NCBI GenBank assembly: GCA_045589495.1
Contig: JAZNPF010000024.1
Location: 1 to 59,485 of the forward strand
Reading direction: 5' to 3'
Origin: SIG455 sp045589495
GTDB taxonomy: Bacteria > Bacillota > Clostridia > UMGS1810
DNA length: 59,485 bases
The stretch's first letter is position 1, and every line of letters begins with the position of its first letter. The notes beneath the pieces are model-generated. The model was given only the letters and a program-made list of their open reading frames with translations, did not search any database and was not told where the DNA came from. The translations under genes were made by a program, and so were the position numbers. Below are positions 43,553-51,172 of the stretch, piece after piece.

Positions 43553-44743
43553 TCAGTTTAAAGGTACGTATCCTGTTTTTTCAATCAGTTTCTGACCTTG
43601 CTTACCAAGTATCCAGTTAATAAGTTTTTCGGTGTTTGCATCTCTTTCCGCGCGCGTTACTGCGTAAAAAAATGAGGATATCGGATAAGTATTGTTATAT
43701 ATGTTTTCTATTGTCGGCTTAATTCCGTCTATGCTTAAAAGTTTAATCTGATTATTTCTAACCATCTCCGTGGAATAAAATCTGAATGAATATCCTAAAG
43801 CGTTTTTGTAGTTTTTATAATCAGCAGTTTTTGTAATTATTCCACCCATTCCATTTATAACATCTTCTTTTGGAGGTTTAACAAGTTCTATTCCGTTCAT
43901 AAGACGGACAAGCGCACTTTGACTTCCGCTTCCTTCGTCACGTTGAAATGCACGCATTTTTCCTAATCCGTTTATTCCAAGTTCTGACCACTCTGTAATA
44001 CTGCCTGAATAAACATCTTTTATTTGTTCAACTGTTATATTAGAAATAGGGTTATTGCTATTTACAAAGAAAACAAACGCCTCTTTACCAATAGGTGTAT
44101 ATATAAGTTTTACACCTTTTTTAGCAGCATACTCCTCTTGCATTTCGGACGGAGCAGCAACGAAAATTATATCTGCATTTCCATCTACGATGTTTTTATA
44201 TGCACCTGTAGTTGTAGAACATTTTATATATTCATTAGTATACTTCACCTCATCATCCGAATCGGGATAAACTGCTTTTACAAACGAAGAATATATAGGA
44301 TATAATGCAGTAGCGCCATCAAGGCGGGGTAAATTTTCAGTTAGTTCAAGAGTGGGATCCTCGTCCAAGATTGCCACCTTGCTATTTTCAGAAAAAGGCG
44401 AATAGTCCCACAAAATATTATCGCTTTCACCAATAGTGGGGATTGAATCATAATAACTGTAATAACAAGAAGTAACTGCCATTACAATAAGCCAAATACA
44501 AATCAATGCAGAAAGAGGAAAGAATATATATTTTTTTCCGATAACCTTCCATAAGGTGCACCCCAGTATAGACAGTATAATTGCAATAGCAATAAAAAGC
44601 ATTGTATTATAAAAACTTGCATGAACATTTCCAAACGAAATAAATATCGCACAAAAAACAAAAGCAAGCAATAACACTATCGCAGTGAAAAACATAATAA
44701 GTATTTTATACACATTAAATAGTTTTGGGTTTTTAATGTTCAT
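43553..44743 (-). CDS. PstS-like solute-binding protein with three N-terminal membrane helices
   Basis: The 396-residue protein has about three hydrophobic helices in residues 12-95 and then a phosphate-binding-protein-like domain (DGATALYPIYSSFV near 145; FQRDEGSGSQSALVRLM near 270). Usual PstS proteins have one signal peptide or lipobox, so this multi-helix anchor is odd. No ABC transporter genes are present. It may act as a membrane-bound ligand sensor, perhaps with the AraC regulator that follows 13 bases later. Confidence 0.72.
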   Translation of the reverse strand: MNIKNPKLFNVYKILIMFFTAIVLLLAFVFCAIFISFGNVHASFYNTMLFIAIAIILSILGCTLWKVIGKKYIFFPLSALICIWLIVMAVTSCYYSYYDSIPTIGESDNILWDYSPFSENSKVAILDEDPTLELTENLPRLDGATALYPIYSSFVKAVYPDSDDEVKYTNEYIKCSTTTGAYKNIVDGNADIIFVAAPSEMQEEYAAKKGVKLIYTPIGKEAFVFFVNSNNPISNITVEQIKDVYSGSITEWSELGINGLGKMRAFQRDEGSGSQSALVRLMNGIELVKPPKEDVINGMGGIITKTADYKNYKNALGYSFRFYSTEMVRNNQIKLLSIDGIKPTIENIYNNTYPISSFFYAVTRAERDANTEKLINWILGKQGQKLIEKTGYVPLN

Positions 44744-44774
44744 ATTAGCACCTTCTCTTTTGTATTATATTTAA

Positions 44775-44803
44775 ATTATATTGTCAATGTAATAATTTGT
44801 CAA
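44775..44803 (-). promoter_or_regulatory. Consensus sigma-A promoter of the PstS-like/araC pair
   Basis: On the minus strand: TTGACA (44798-44803), exactly 17 bases, TATAAT (44775-44780), a perfect consensus promoter. A second TTGACA inside the spacer is out of register. Confidence 0.88.
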
Positions 44804-44846
44804 TCGGATTATAATTACACATATAATAACTTTGAAGATTTTATAC

Positions 44847-44875
44847 TTGAATTAAATAAAAAAATGTAGTATAAT
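44847..44875 (+). promoter_or_regulatory. Sigma-A promoter of the DUF1846 gene
   Basis: TTGAAT (44847-44852), 17-base spacer, TATAAT (44870-44875). It is divergent from the promoter at 44775-44803, about 45 bases apart. Confidence 0.82.
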
Positions 44876-44912
44876 ATCATATTGTAAAGTTAATTTAAAG
44901 AGGTGTCTGATT

Positions 44913-46397
44913 GTGGCAATAGGATTTGATAATGATAAGTATCTGCATATGCAGTCTCAACATATCAAAGAACGTATAGAACAGTTTGGCGGTAAACTCT
45001 ATCTGGAGTTTGGCGGTAAACTTTTTGACGATTTTCACGCCTCAAGAGTTTTACCGGGATTTGAGCCAGACAGCAAACTCAAGATGCTTCTTCAACTCAA
45101 AGACCGTGTTGAAATTGTTATAACAATCAACACTGCTGATATTGAAAAAAATAAACTTCGCAGCGATTTGGGAATCACTTATGATTTGGATGTAATAAGA
45201 CTTATCGACTGTTTCCGTTCAATTGGTCTTTATGTTGGCAGTGTTGTTATGACTCGTTTTAGCGGACAAGCCACTGCGGTAGCTTTTCAAAAACGGTTGG
45301 AATCTTTAGGCGTAAAAGTATACCGTCACTATTCAATTGAGGGATATCCATCTGACGTTGCAAAAATTGTAAGTGACGAAGGTTACGGAAAAAACGAATA
45401 TATTGAAACATCAAAAGAACTGATAGTTGTTACTGCTCCGGGTCCCGGTAGTGGAAAAATGGCCACCTGTCTTTCACAATTATATCATGAACACAAAAAA
45501 GGAATTCAGTCTGCTTATGCAAAATTTGAAACATTCCCAATCTGGAATCTCCCGTTAACTCATCCAGTGAACCTTGCATACGAAGCGGCTACAGCTGATC
45601 TTAACGATGTTAATATGATTGATCCATTCCATCTTGATGCGTATGGTGAAACAACGGTTAATTATAACCGTGATGTAGAGATTTTCCCTGTTGTTAAAGC
45701 AATGCTTGAAGATATTTTAGGCGCATGTCCATACAAATCCCCTACTGATATGGGTGTAAATATGGCTGGAAATTGCATAATTGATGATGAAATTACAAAA
45801 GCGGCGTCAAAACAAGAGATTATTAGAAGATATTATACTGCATTATGCGAACAACGTAAGGGGATTATTTCTGACGAAGATGTAGTTATGAAACTCGAAC
45901 TTCTTATGAAAAAAGCAGGTGTCACCGCTAATGACAGAGCCGTAATTGCTCCCGCATTGCAAAAATCCGCACTCACTGGCGCTCCTGCTGCGGCATTGGA
46001 ACTTCCCAATGGAAAAATAATTACTGGAAGAACATCAGAACTTTTGGGTGCTGCTGCTGCGCTTTTACTTAACGCATTAAAAGAACTTGCCGGTCTTGAT
46101 GATGCTATACATTTAATTTCACCTGTAATAATCGAACCCATTCAGCATTTGAAAACAGACCACTTAGGTAACAGAAACCCCAGGCTTCATACTGATGAAG
46201 CACTGATAGCATTATCCATCTGCGCACCAACTGATGAAAATGCCGAACTAGCTATGGAACAGCTGAGTAAATTGAGAGGATGCGAACTTCACTCATCGGT
46301 AATTTTATCTTCTGTTGATGAAAATGTACTTAGACGACTCGGAATAAATGTCACTAGTGAACCTGTTTATCAAAATAAAAAAGCAACTCTACAATAA
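44913..46397 (+). CDS. DUF1846 family protein, GTG start
   Basis: A 494-residue protein of the UPF0371/DUF1846 family, whose members are around 500 residues and whose function is unknown. Visible segments include IGFDNDKYLHMQSQHIKERI at the start, a glycine-rich TAPGPGSGKMATCLSQLYHE loop near residue 172 that looks like a nucleotide-binding P-loop, and LKTDHLGNRNPRLHTDE in the C-terminal half. The start is GTG with AAGAGGTG upstream. It is a single-gene unit with its own promoter and terminator. Confidence 0.85.
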   Translation: MAIGFDNDKYLHMQSQHIKERIEQFGGKLYLEFGGKLFDDFHASRVLPGFEPDSKLKMLLQLKDRVEIVITINTADIEKNKLRSDLGITYDLDVIRLIDCFRSIGLYVGSVVMTRFSGQATAVAFQKRLESLGVKVYRHYSIEGYPSDVAKIVSDEGYGKNEYIETSKELIVVTAPGPGSGKMATCLSQLYHEHKKGIQSAYAKFETFPIWNLPLTHPVNLAYEAATADLNDVNMIDPFHLDAYGETTVNYNRDVEIFPVVKAMLEDILGACPYKSPTDMGVNMAGNCIIDDEITKAASKQEIIRRYYTALCEQRKGIISDEDVVMKLELLMKKAGVTANDRAVIAPALQKSALTGAPAAALELPNGKIITGRTSELLGAAAALLLNALKELAGLDDAIHLISPVIIEPIQHLKTDHLGNRNPRLHTDEALIALSICAPTDENAELAMEQLSKLRGCELHSSVILSSVDENVLRRLGINVTSEPVYQNKKATLQ

Positions 46398-46405
46398 CAT
46401 AATAT

Positions 46406-46447
46406 AAAATCAAAAACCTCATTCAAATGAATGAGGTTTTTGATTTT
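46406..46447. terminator. Bidirectional terminator, 20-bp stem
   Basis: A perfect 20-bp stem (46406-46425 with 46428-46447) with a 2-base loop, A-rich on one side and T-rich on the other. It lies between the DUF1846 gene and the convergent XRE-cupin-ligase fusion. Confidence 0.92.
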
Positions 46448-46450
46448 GAA

Positions 46451-48742
46451 TTAAAGTTTATTTCTTTGGATTTTACCGCTTACAGTCTTTGGCAAACTTT
46501 CTCTGAAATCAACGATTCTTGGATACTTGTAAGGTGCAGTTCTGTCTTTAACATAATTCTGAATTTCTTTTTTTAGTTCTTCAGTAGGTTCTGTTCCGTT
46601 CACAAGAACAATGCTTGCTTTTACAATTTGTCCTCTTACTTCATCGGGAACAGCAGAAACACCACATTCAAGCACGTACGGAAGTTCCATTATAACACTT
46701 TCGATTTCAAACGGACCAATTCTGTATCCGGACGACTTAATAACATCATCAATACGTCCAACATACCAATAAAATCCGTCTTCATCACGCCACGCAACGT
46801 CACCAGTATGATAATATCCGTCGTGCCATACTTCTTTTGTTTTCTCATCATCACCGTAATATCCGGTAAATAATCCACACGGTGCACCGCCTTTAACATT
46901 GATAACAATCTCGCCGGATTCACTTGTTTTAACCTGATTTCCATCGGCATCGTGGAGTTCAACCTTATATATAGGTGCAGGTTTCCCCATAGCACCTATT
47001 TTATGCGGCTTACCAACCAGATTACCTATAATCATTGTGCTTTCTGTCTGACCAAAACCTTCTTTAATCTGAAGTCCGGTTGCTTTTTCAAACTGACGGT
47101 AAACTTCAGGATTAAGTGCTTCACCGGCTGTAGTCATATGACGTACAGATGAAAAATCGTATTTTGAAATGTCCTGTTTTATCATCATACGAAGCATTGT
47201 TGGCGGAGCACAGAAAGTAGTAATATGATGTTTTGCGAACATAGGCAATATTTCAGCAGCGTCAAATCGGTCAAAATCATACACGAAAGTGGCTGCTTCA
47301 CAAAGCCACTGACCGTAAAGTTTACCCCACATTGCTTTTGCCCATCCGGTATCGGAAATTGTGAAGTGCAGACCGTCAGGATCAACATTATGCCAATATT
47401 TTGCAGTATGGAAATGTCCTAACGGATATTTATAGTTATGTGATGCTATTTTTGGATATCCTGAAGTTCCGGATGTAAAATACATAAGCATTGTATCATC
47501 TCCGCACGCAGAGTCCTCCGTGCGTTCAAAATGAGTGCTGAAACGTTTGTACTCTTCATCAAAGTTTCTCCATCCGTCCTTGCCTTCTCCAACAATCATT
47601 TTATTTACAAGCATCGGACATTTTTTTGCTGCAATATCAACCTGATTTGCCACTTCGCCGTCAGAAGTGCACACAATGGCACTTACACCGGCTGAATTGA
47701 ATCTGTATTCAAGATCATGTTCCTGCAACTGATCAACTGCAGGAATTGCAATTGCACCAAGTTTGTTAAGACCAAGCATCGCAATCCAGAACTGATAGTG
47801 ACGTTTTAAGATAAGCATTACCCTGTCACCTTTTTTAATTCCAAGCGAAGCAAAATAATTCGCACACTGACTGGATGCTTTTCTCATATCAGTAAAAGTA
47901 AAACGTCTTTCAATTTTATCTTTAGATATATGAAGCATAGCAAGTTTGTCAGGTTCTCGTCTTGAAAGTTCATCAACAAGGTCAAAAGCAAAGTTAAATT
48001 TTTCGGTATTTTTAAAATCTATAGATATTGGGGTTCCATTATCATCTTCAACCACATCAATAAAATTATGATAAATTCTGTCTTTAGTATCTCTATGGAT
48101 TGAACCGATTATCTGTTCTGTTGTAACAACATCATTAGGTGTTTCTACTCCGTCAACGTCTGCTCTTAATACTATGGCATAAAACTTACAGTCTTTTCCG
48201 TTAACTGCAATCATACCATGAGGAGTGTCACTATTATAATATATGCTGTCGCCGGGGCCAAGTACTTCTTTATGTTCGCCCACCTGAACCATAAGGTGTC
48301 CTTCAATAACTATATCACATTCCTGACCAGCGTGCGTTGTAAGTTCAATATCTTTATTTTGAGCATCTTCATCATACGCACTTACAACATAAAGCGGTTC
48401 TGCTATACGATTTTTAAACGCATACGCAAGGTTATGATATATCATACCGTGTGCTTTTGCAATCTGCTGACCTGCTCCGGCACGTGTAACTGTATACGAT
48501 TTAAGATTAGGACTATACCCCTCAATAATATCTGTTACATTTACTCTTAATGCCGCAGCGCAACGGTATATAAATGCGAAGTTGAGATCTGATTCACCAT
48601 TTTCGCACTTTATGTAGTCTTCAACAGAAATACCGGTCTTTTCAGCCATTTCCTGAACGGTATAATTTTCGATTTCACGAAGTTCGCGAATACGCTCCGC
48701 CATCTCCTTAATTTTGAGATTTATATCTCTTGAGTTTTCCAT
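46451..48742 (-). CDS. XRE-cupin regulator fused to acyl-CoA synthetase
   Basis: A 763-residue protein. Residues 1-185 are an XRE helix-turn-helix (RIRELREIENYTVQEMAEKTGISVEDYIKCENG region) plus a cupin barrel; from about 200 to the end is an AMP-binding ligase with FTSGTSGYPKI, EGFGQTEST, YHTGDVAWRDEDG, YRIGPFEIESV and a C-terminal SGKIQR lysine. The same two modules are separate neighbours at 30013-32276. The start at 48742 has AAAGGAG upstream; the frame stays open far upstream through the T-box leader, which is not coding. Transcription is controlled by that T-box. It is likely an acid-CoA ligase induced when an amino acid runs short. Confidence 0.87.
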   Translation of the reverse strand: MENSRDINLKIKEMAERIRELREIENYTVQEMAEKTGISVEDYIKCENGESDLNFAFIYRCAAALRVNVTDIIEGYSPNLKSYTVTRAGAGQQIAKAHGMIYHNLAYAFKNRIAEPLYVVSAYDEDAQNKDIELTTHAGQECDIVIEGHLMVQVGEHKEVLGPGDSIYYNSDTPHGMIAVNGKDCKFYAIVLRADVDGVETPNDVVTTEQIIGSIHRDTKDRIYHNFIDVVEDDNGTPISIDFKNTEKFNFAFDLVDELSRREPDKLAMLHISKDKIERRFTFTDMRKASSQCANYFASLGIKKGDRVMLILKRHYQFWIAMLGLNKLGAIAIPAVDQLQEHDLEYRFNSAGVSAIVCTSDGEVANQVDIAAKKCPMLVNKMIVGEGKDGWRNFDEEYKRFSTHFERTEDSACGDDTMLMYFTSGTSGYPKIASHNYKYPLGHFHTAKYWHNVDPDGLHFTISDTGWAKAMWGKLYGQWLCEAATFVYDFDRFDAAEILPMFAKHHITTFCAPPTMLRMMIKQDISKYDFSSVRHMTTAGEALNPEVYRQFEKATGLQIKEGFGQTESTMIIGNLVGKPHKIGAMGKPAPIYKVELHDADGNQVKTSESGEIVINVKGGAPCGLFTGYYGDDEKTKEVWHDGYYHTGDVAWRDEDGFYWYVGRIDDVIKSSGYRIGPFEIESVIMELPYVLECGVSAVPDEVRGQIVKASIVLVNGTEPTEELKKEIQNYVKDRTAPYKYPRIVDFRESLPKTVSGKIQRNKL

Positions 48743-48768
48743 AGTAAAAATTTCTCCTTTTATGAGGC

Positions 48769-49041
48769 AAAAAAAATCTCGCCTCAAAGTATAGTTAAAA
48801 TCTTTGAGACGAGTGTAATCACCCGCGGTACCACTCAAATTGCACGAAATACGTGCCACTCTCAAGGTCAAACAACCCGTATGCATTAACGCAGCAATCA
48901 CGAGAAGGTTCTACTAACAAATATGCTTTCTTCCTTCCGGCTCAGAAGCTACAAACATATCCCCTCCCCTATGACTCGCACCAACCGTCACTTCTCTCAA
49001 AGGTTAAATTGAATATGCCCTCTCCGTCAAAGCCTTTATAC
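48769..49041 (-). ncRNA. T-box riboswitch leader, probable valine (GUA) specifier
   Basis: Read on the minus strand. The T-box sequence TGGTACCGCGG lies at 48823-48833. A terminator follows (12-bp stem 48802-48813 with 48778-48789, then eight T at 48769-48776). Stem I is recognisable: base GGC/GCC, a GA/GA kink, helix GGAG with CTTC, then helix CATATTC with GGATATG enclosing a specifier loop of seven bases TTTGTAG. In the pattern NNN-specifier-purine the codon is GTA (48950-48952), valine. TTT (Phe) and GCT (Ala) are the alternative readings. Uncharged tRNA would favour the antiterminator and turn on the downstream gene. Confidence 0.9.
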
Positions 49042-49047
49042 CTTAAT

Positions 49048-49076
49048 AATATAACATATCATTTTAAATATGTCAA
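49048..49076 (-). promoter_or_regulatory. Sigma-A promoter of the T-box controlled gene
   Basis: On the minus strand: TTGACA (49071-49076), 17-base spacer, TATATT (49048-49053), directly upstream of the T-box leader. Confidence 0.85.
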
Positions 49077-49239
49077 GCATTTATATATAAAAAAGTTTAT
49101 TCAAACATCTTGACAAGTCTGAACACCTGTCCGTTGAAAGAATCTATAGTAATAGTAACTGTCATAAATACACATCCTCAAATATTTTTACAATCTATTT
49201 ATATTGAAAAAATATTTGCTAATTGCGTTTCTTAATTAA
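49077..49239. other. Gene-free stretch between the T-box promoter and the prophage junction
   Basis: About 160 AT-rich bases. The only open frame of note is a 22-codon one on the minus strand (49097-49165) with a poor ribosome site and no recognisable product. I see no RNA gene, repeat or strong promoter here. Confidence 0.5.
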
Positions 49240-49276
49240 AACAAAAAATGCAAGCATCATTACGACGCTTGCATTT
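49240..49276 (-). terminator. Terminator of the disrupted tRNA gene
   Basis: A perfect 10-bp stem (49246-49255 with 49267-49276) followed on the minus strand by a T-rich run. It lies three bases after the tRNA 3' remnant at 49280-49304, as expected for a tRNA gene's own terminator. Confidence 0.82.
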
Positions 49277-49279
49277 CTA

Positions 49280-49304
49280 CGGAGAAGGAGAGATTTGAAC
49301 TCTA
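49280..49304 (-). pseudogene. 3' remnant of a tRNA gene (probable prophage attachment site)
   Basis: On the minus strand the bases read as a T arm (AGAG-TTCAAAT-CTCT) followed by the 3' acceptor strand CTTCTCC and a G discriminator, that is the last third of a tRNA. The upstream two thirds are absent. The acceptor strand implies a 5' GGAGAAG start, common in clostridial tRNA-Ser, but the identity is not certain. Prophages often integrate at such 3' ends; phage genes begin on the other side. Confidence 0.72.
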
Positions 49305-49335
49305 TCATTTTCTCGTAAATAGGTTAATATTCGAA

Positions 49336-49359
49336 ATTTGACTACTTTTTTGACTACTT
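49336..49359 (-). repeat. Tandem 11-base repeat beside the tRNA remnant
   Basis: On the minus strand AAGTAGTCAAA occurs twice with one extra A between. It sits on the phage side of the junction, 30-55 bases from the tRNA remnant, the place where integrase arm-type binding sites are found. Confidence 0.55.
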
Positions 49360-49372
49360 AATACATTTTATC

Positions 49373-49681
49373 TTAACTTTTTCCGCCTTTCAACTGGGTA
49401 ATTGCCTGCATAACCTTATCATACCCAAGCATAGCAACAAGCCAGTTGGCACAAATCATTAAAAATATGCTGATAATGTTTGTTGCAGTAAATGCAATGT
49501 CGTTCCACATATAGAAAAACGAAGTACCAAAGCCTCCTACAAATATAGCAACACAAAAAACTAAAATATTTGATGCATAATTAACTTTTAATGAATCAAG
49601 GAACTTTTTCCCCGCTTCGACAAAAAGGCTTGTAATAATGGAAAATGCGAATAACAGCATTATAAAAACATCAAATGTCAT
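49373..49681 (-). CDS. Phage membrane protein, possible holin
   Basis: A 102-residue protein with three hydrophobic helices (about 5-20, 34-50 and 64-85) and a short polar C-terminus. Position at the end of the lysis module, size and topology fit a holin or holin-associated protein, but no family motif is clear. GAGAGGAG precedes the ATG at 49681; it overlaps the next upstream gene by 11 bases. Confidence 0.6.
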   Translation of the reverse strand: MTFDVFIMLLFAFSIITSLFVEAGKKFLDSLKVNYASNILVFCVAIFVGGFGTSFFYMWNDIAFTATNIISIFLMICANWLVAMLGYDKVMQAITQLKGGKS

Positions 49682-49895
49682 ATGTATTCTCCTCTCTTTC
49701 AACTTTCTTTGTTTTTATCTTTGCAAGTTGCCACAATTCTACTGTGGTAAATGCAAACCAAGAACCTATTAGTGCAGTCGGCTCTGCAGATGTTTTTAAA
49801 AACACCCACAGAACCGCAGTAGTAAAAATTATGTTTACCGCAATGACAAACACAACAATAAATTTTGAAAAATTACCTTTTCTTTTATTAGTCAT
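49671..49895 (-). CDS. Small phage membrane protein, 74 aa
   Basis: Two hydrophobic helices (about 11-32 and 40-54) between basic N-terminal (TNKRKGNFSK) and charged C-terminal tails. It overlaps both the endolysin gene and the holin-like gene, so all three are translated together. It may be a lysis accessory protein. I do not recognise the family. Confidence 0.6.
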   Translation of the reverse strand: MTNKRKGNFSKFIVVFVIAVNIIFTTAVLWVFLKTSAEPTALIGSWFAFTTVELWQLAKIKTKKVEREENTYDI

Positions 49896-50604
49896 TACCG
49901 TTCACCAACTTATACAATATCCAATACAATGATGAAAATTCAGCATTTTTCTTTGCGTTATCCAAAGCCTTTACGGCTCTGTCGACTTCAGAAATTTTAA
50001 TTTTGTGCTTTCCGTTCATAAGTTCCCAAATAATATCGTTCCCAGATTCGAGCATTTTCTTTTCCTCACTTTCGTATGTAATATACGGCAGTTTGCCGTG
50101 TTTTACCCAATTTCTTCTGTTGTAACCGCTCTTGTTACAATTGCAGGCTGTAATCTGTACGCCATTTTTCCAAGACGGTGTACATTCTACAGCAAGTCCT
50201 TTACCTATGTATATTCCTATATGCTCTGGCATCCATACCGCCTCACCGACTTCGATATGCGAAAAATCAAAAGATACATTTAAGCATTTTGCAATCATAC
50301 CGTCAGCACTTATGTCAGGAACACCATTTGTTGCATATTTCGCACCGCCGTATCTTTGTGTTTTATCTCCATTCCATCCCCATAATATTGATTTGATAAC
50401 ATTAACGCAGTCAAAACCAAAAGTATCTGCTGATGCAGATTTAATCATAGCCTGTCTTGCTGATTTTTTGTTGTATGAGTGGTTGCTACTGTATCTTAAT
50501 TTGTTTGACGAATTAAGCGGAGCACCGAAACAACCCATTACATACAGTGTTTTATAGTTGTTTGCAATATCAACAAGTTTTGAAACAAGTTCTTTGTTTG
50601 TCAT
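49888..50604 (-). CDS. Phage endolysin, NlpC/P60-like cysteine peptidase
   Basis: A 238-residue protein with an N-terminal NlpC/P60-type domain: the nucleophile cysteine in FGFDCVNVIKSILWGW (about C84) and a histidine in MPEHIGIYIGKGLAVEC (about H128). It would cut peptide stems of host peptidoglycan. The C-terminal 60 residues (from about 178) are helical and charged and may help binding or assembly. GGGGGGAG precedes the ATG. Its place in the lysis module supports the call. Confidence 0.8.
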   Translation of the reverse strand: MTNKELVSKLVDIANNYKTLYVMGCFGAPLNSSNKLRYSSNHSYNKKSARQAMIKSASADTFGFDCVNVIKSILWGWNGDKTQRYGGAKYATNGVPDISADGMIAKCLNVSFDFSHIEVGEAVWMPEHIGIYIGKGLAVECTPSWKNGVQITACNCNKSGYNRRNWVKHGKLPYITYESEEKKMLESGNDIIWELMNGKHKIKISEVDRAVKALDNAKKNAEFSSLYWILYKLVNGND

Positions 50605-50618
50605 ACTATCACTCCCCC

Positions 50619-50960
50619 CTATTCCTGATTGTGTGCCTTTTTATTTATGTGTTTTTCCAATTTTCCGATTGCTTCAGACACAGGACCATTGCACCCCTGT
50701 GCAGCAAGACCTTTAAGGCAGGCGAGCAGACCATACACTACGAGTGTCTGTTCTTCTTGTATGTTTTCCTGATCTCTTAAATGCATTGCTTTTAAATCGT
50801 TAATGGCTTTGTCGTACTTATCATCAATGCGTTTTATTTCTTCGTCCTGTTCTTTTTGATGGTTAATCCATTTAAACAATTTCCAGACTACCGTAGCAAA
50901 AGCGCCTGCAACACTAAGCAAACCACCTGCCGTTATAATAGTTTGTGCTGACACATACAT
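50619..50960 (-). CDS. Phage protein with N-terminal membrane helix and coiled coil
   Basis: A 113-residue protein: one membrane helix (about 8-28), then a charged coiled-coil stretch (QKEQDEEIKRIDDKYDKAINDLKAM) and a helical C-terminal part with two cysteines. This topology resembles XhlA-type or holin-like lysis proteins. The exact role is not certain. It lies directly before the endolysin gene. Confidence 0.6.
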   Translation of the reverse strand: MYVSAQTIITAGGLLSVAGAFATVVWKLFKWINHQKEQDEEIKRIDDKYDKAINDLKAMHLRDQENIQEEQTLVVYGLLACLKGLAAQGCNGPVSEAIGKLEKHINKKAHNQE

Positions 50961-51172
50961 TACTCTATCTCCTCTTCTCTCAGCGCATCTTCAGACAACA
51001 ATTCCGCCTGACGTTTCTCTGCTTCTTCAGCAGTTATTTCGTGCCAATTTTCAGGTTTGTCATTTACACCAAGATAAATCGAACCACCAACACTTGAAAA
51101 TGCCTCACCATTGGTAAGCACCATATTATCTTCTGCGGTAATTTGTCTTAATTCTATTGTTGATATTTTCAT
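50960..51172 (-). CDS. Small phage protein, 70 aa
   Basis: A soluble acidic protein with a beta-rich first half (IELRQITAEDNMVLTNGEAF) and a helical, Glu-rich end. The ATG at 51172 overlaps the stop of the preceding LRR gene (ATGA). Position after tail-fibre genes suggests a tail-fibre chaperone or accessory, but there is no sequence proof. Confidence 0.55.
   Translation of the reverse strand: MKISTIELRQITAEDNMVLTNGEAFSSVGGSIYLGVNDKPENWHEITAEEAEKRQAELLSEDALREEEIE

Noticed and set aside
48743..48901. N-terminal extension of the XRE-cupin-ligase protein
   Set aside because: The extra codons run through the T-box terminator and antiterminator and have no ribosome site; the XRE domain starts at 48742.
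49097..49165. A 22-codon minus-strand frame upstream of the T-box promoter
   Set aside because: Very short, poor ribosome spacing and no family resemblance; may be chance or the relic of a lost gene.
49280..49304. A complete tRNA gene at the prophage border
   Set aside because: Only the T arm and the 3' acceptor strand are present; no anticodon or D arm lies upstream.
49336..49359. A CRISPR array
   Set aside because: Only two short copies, no spacers of regular length and no cas genes anywhere in the window.
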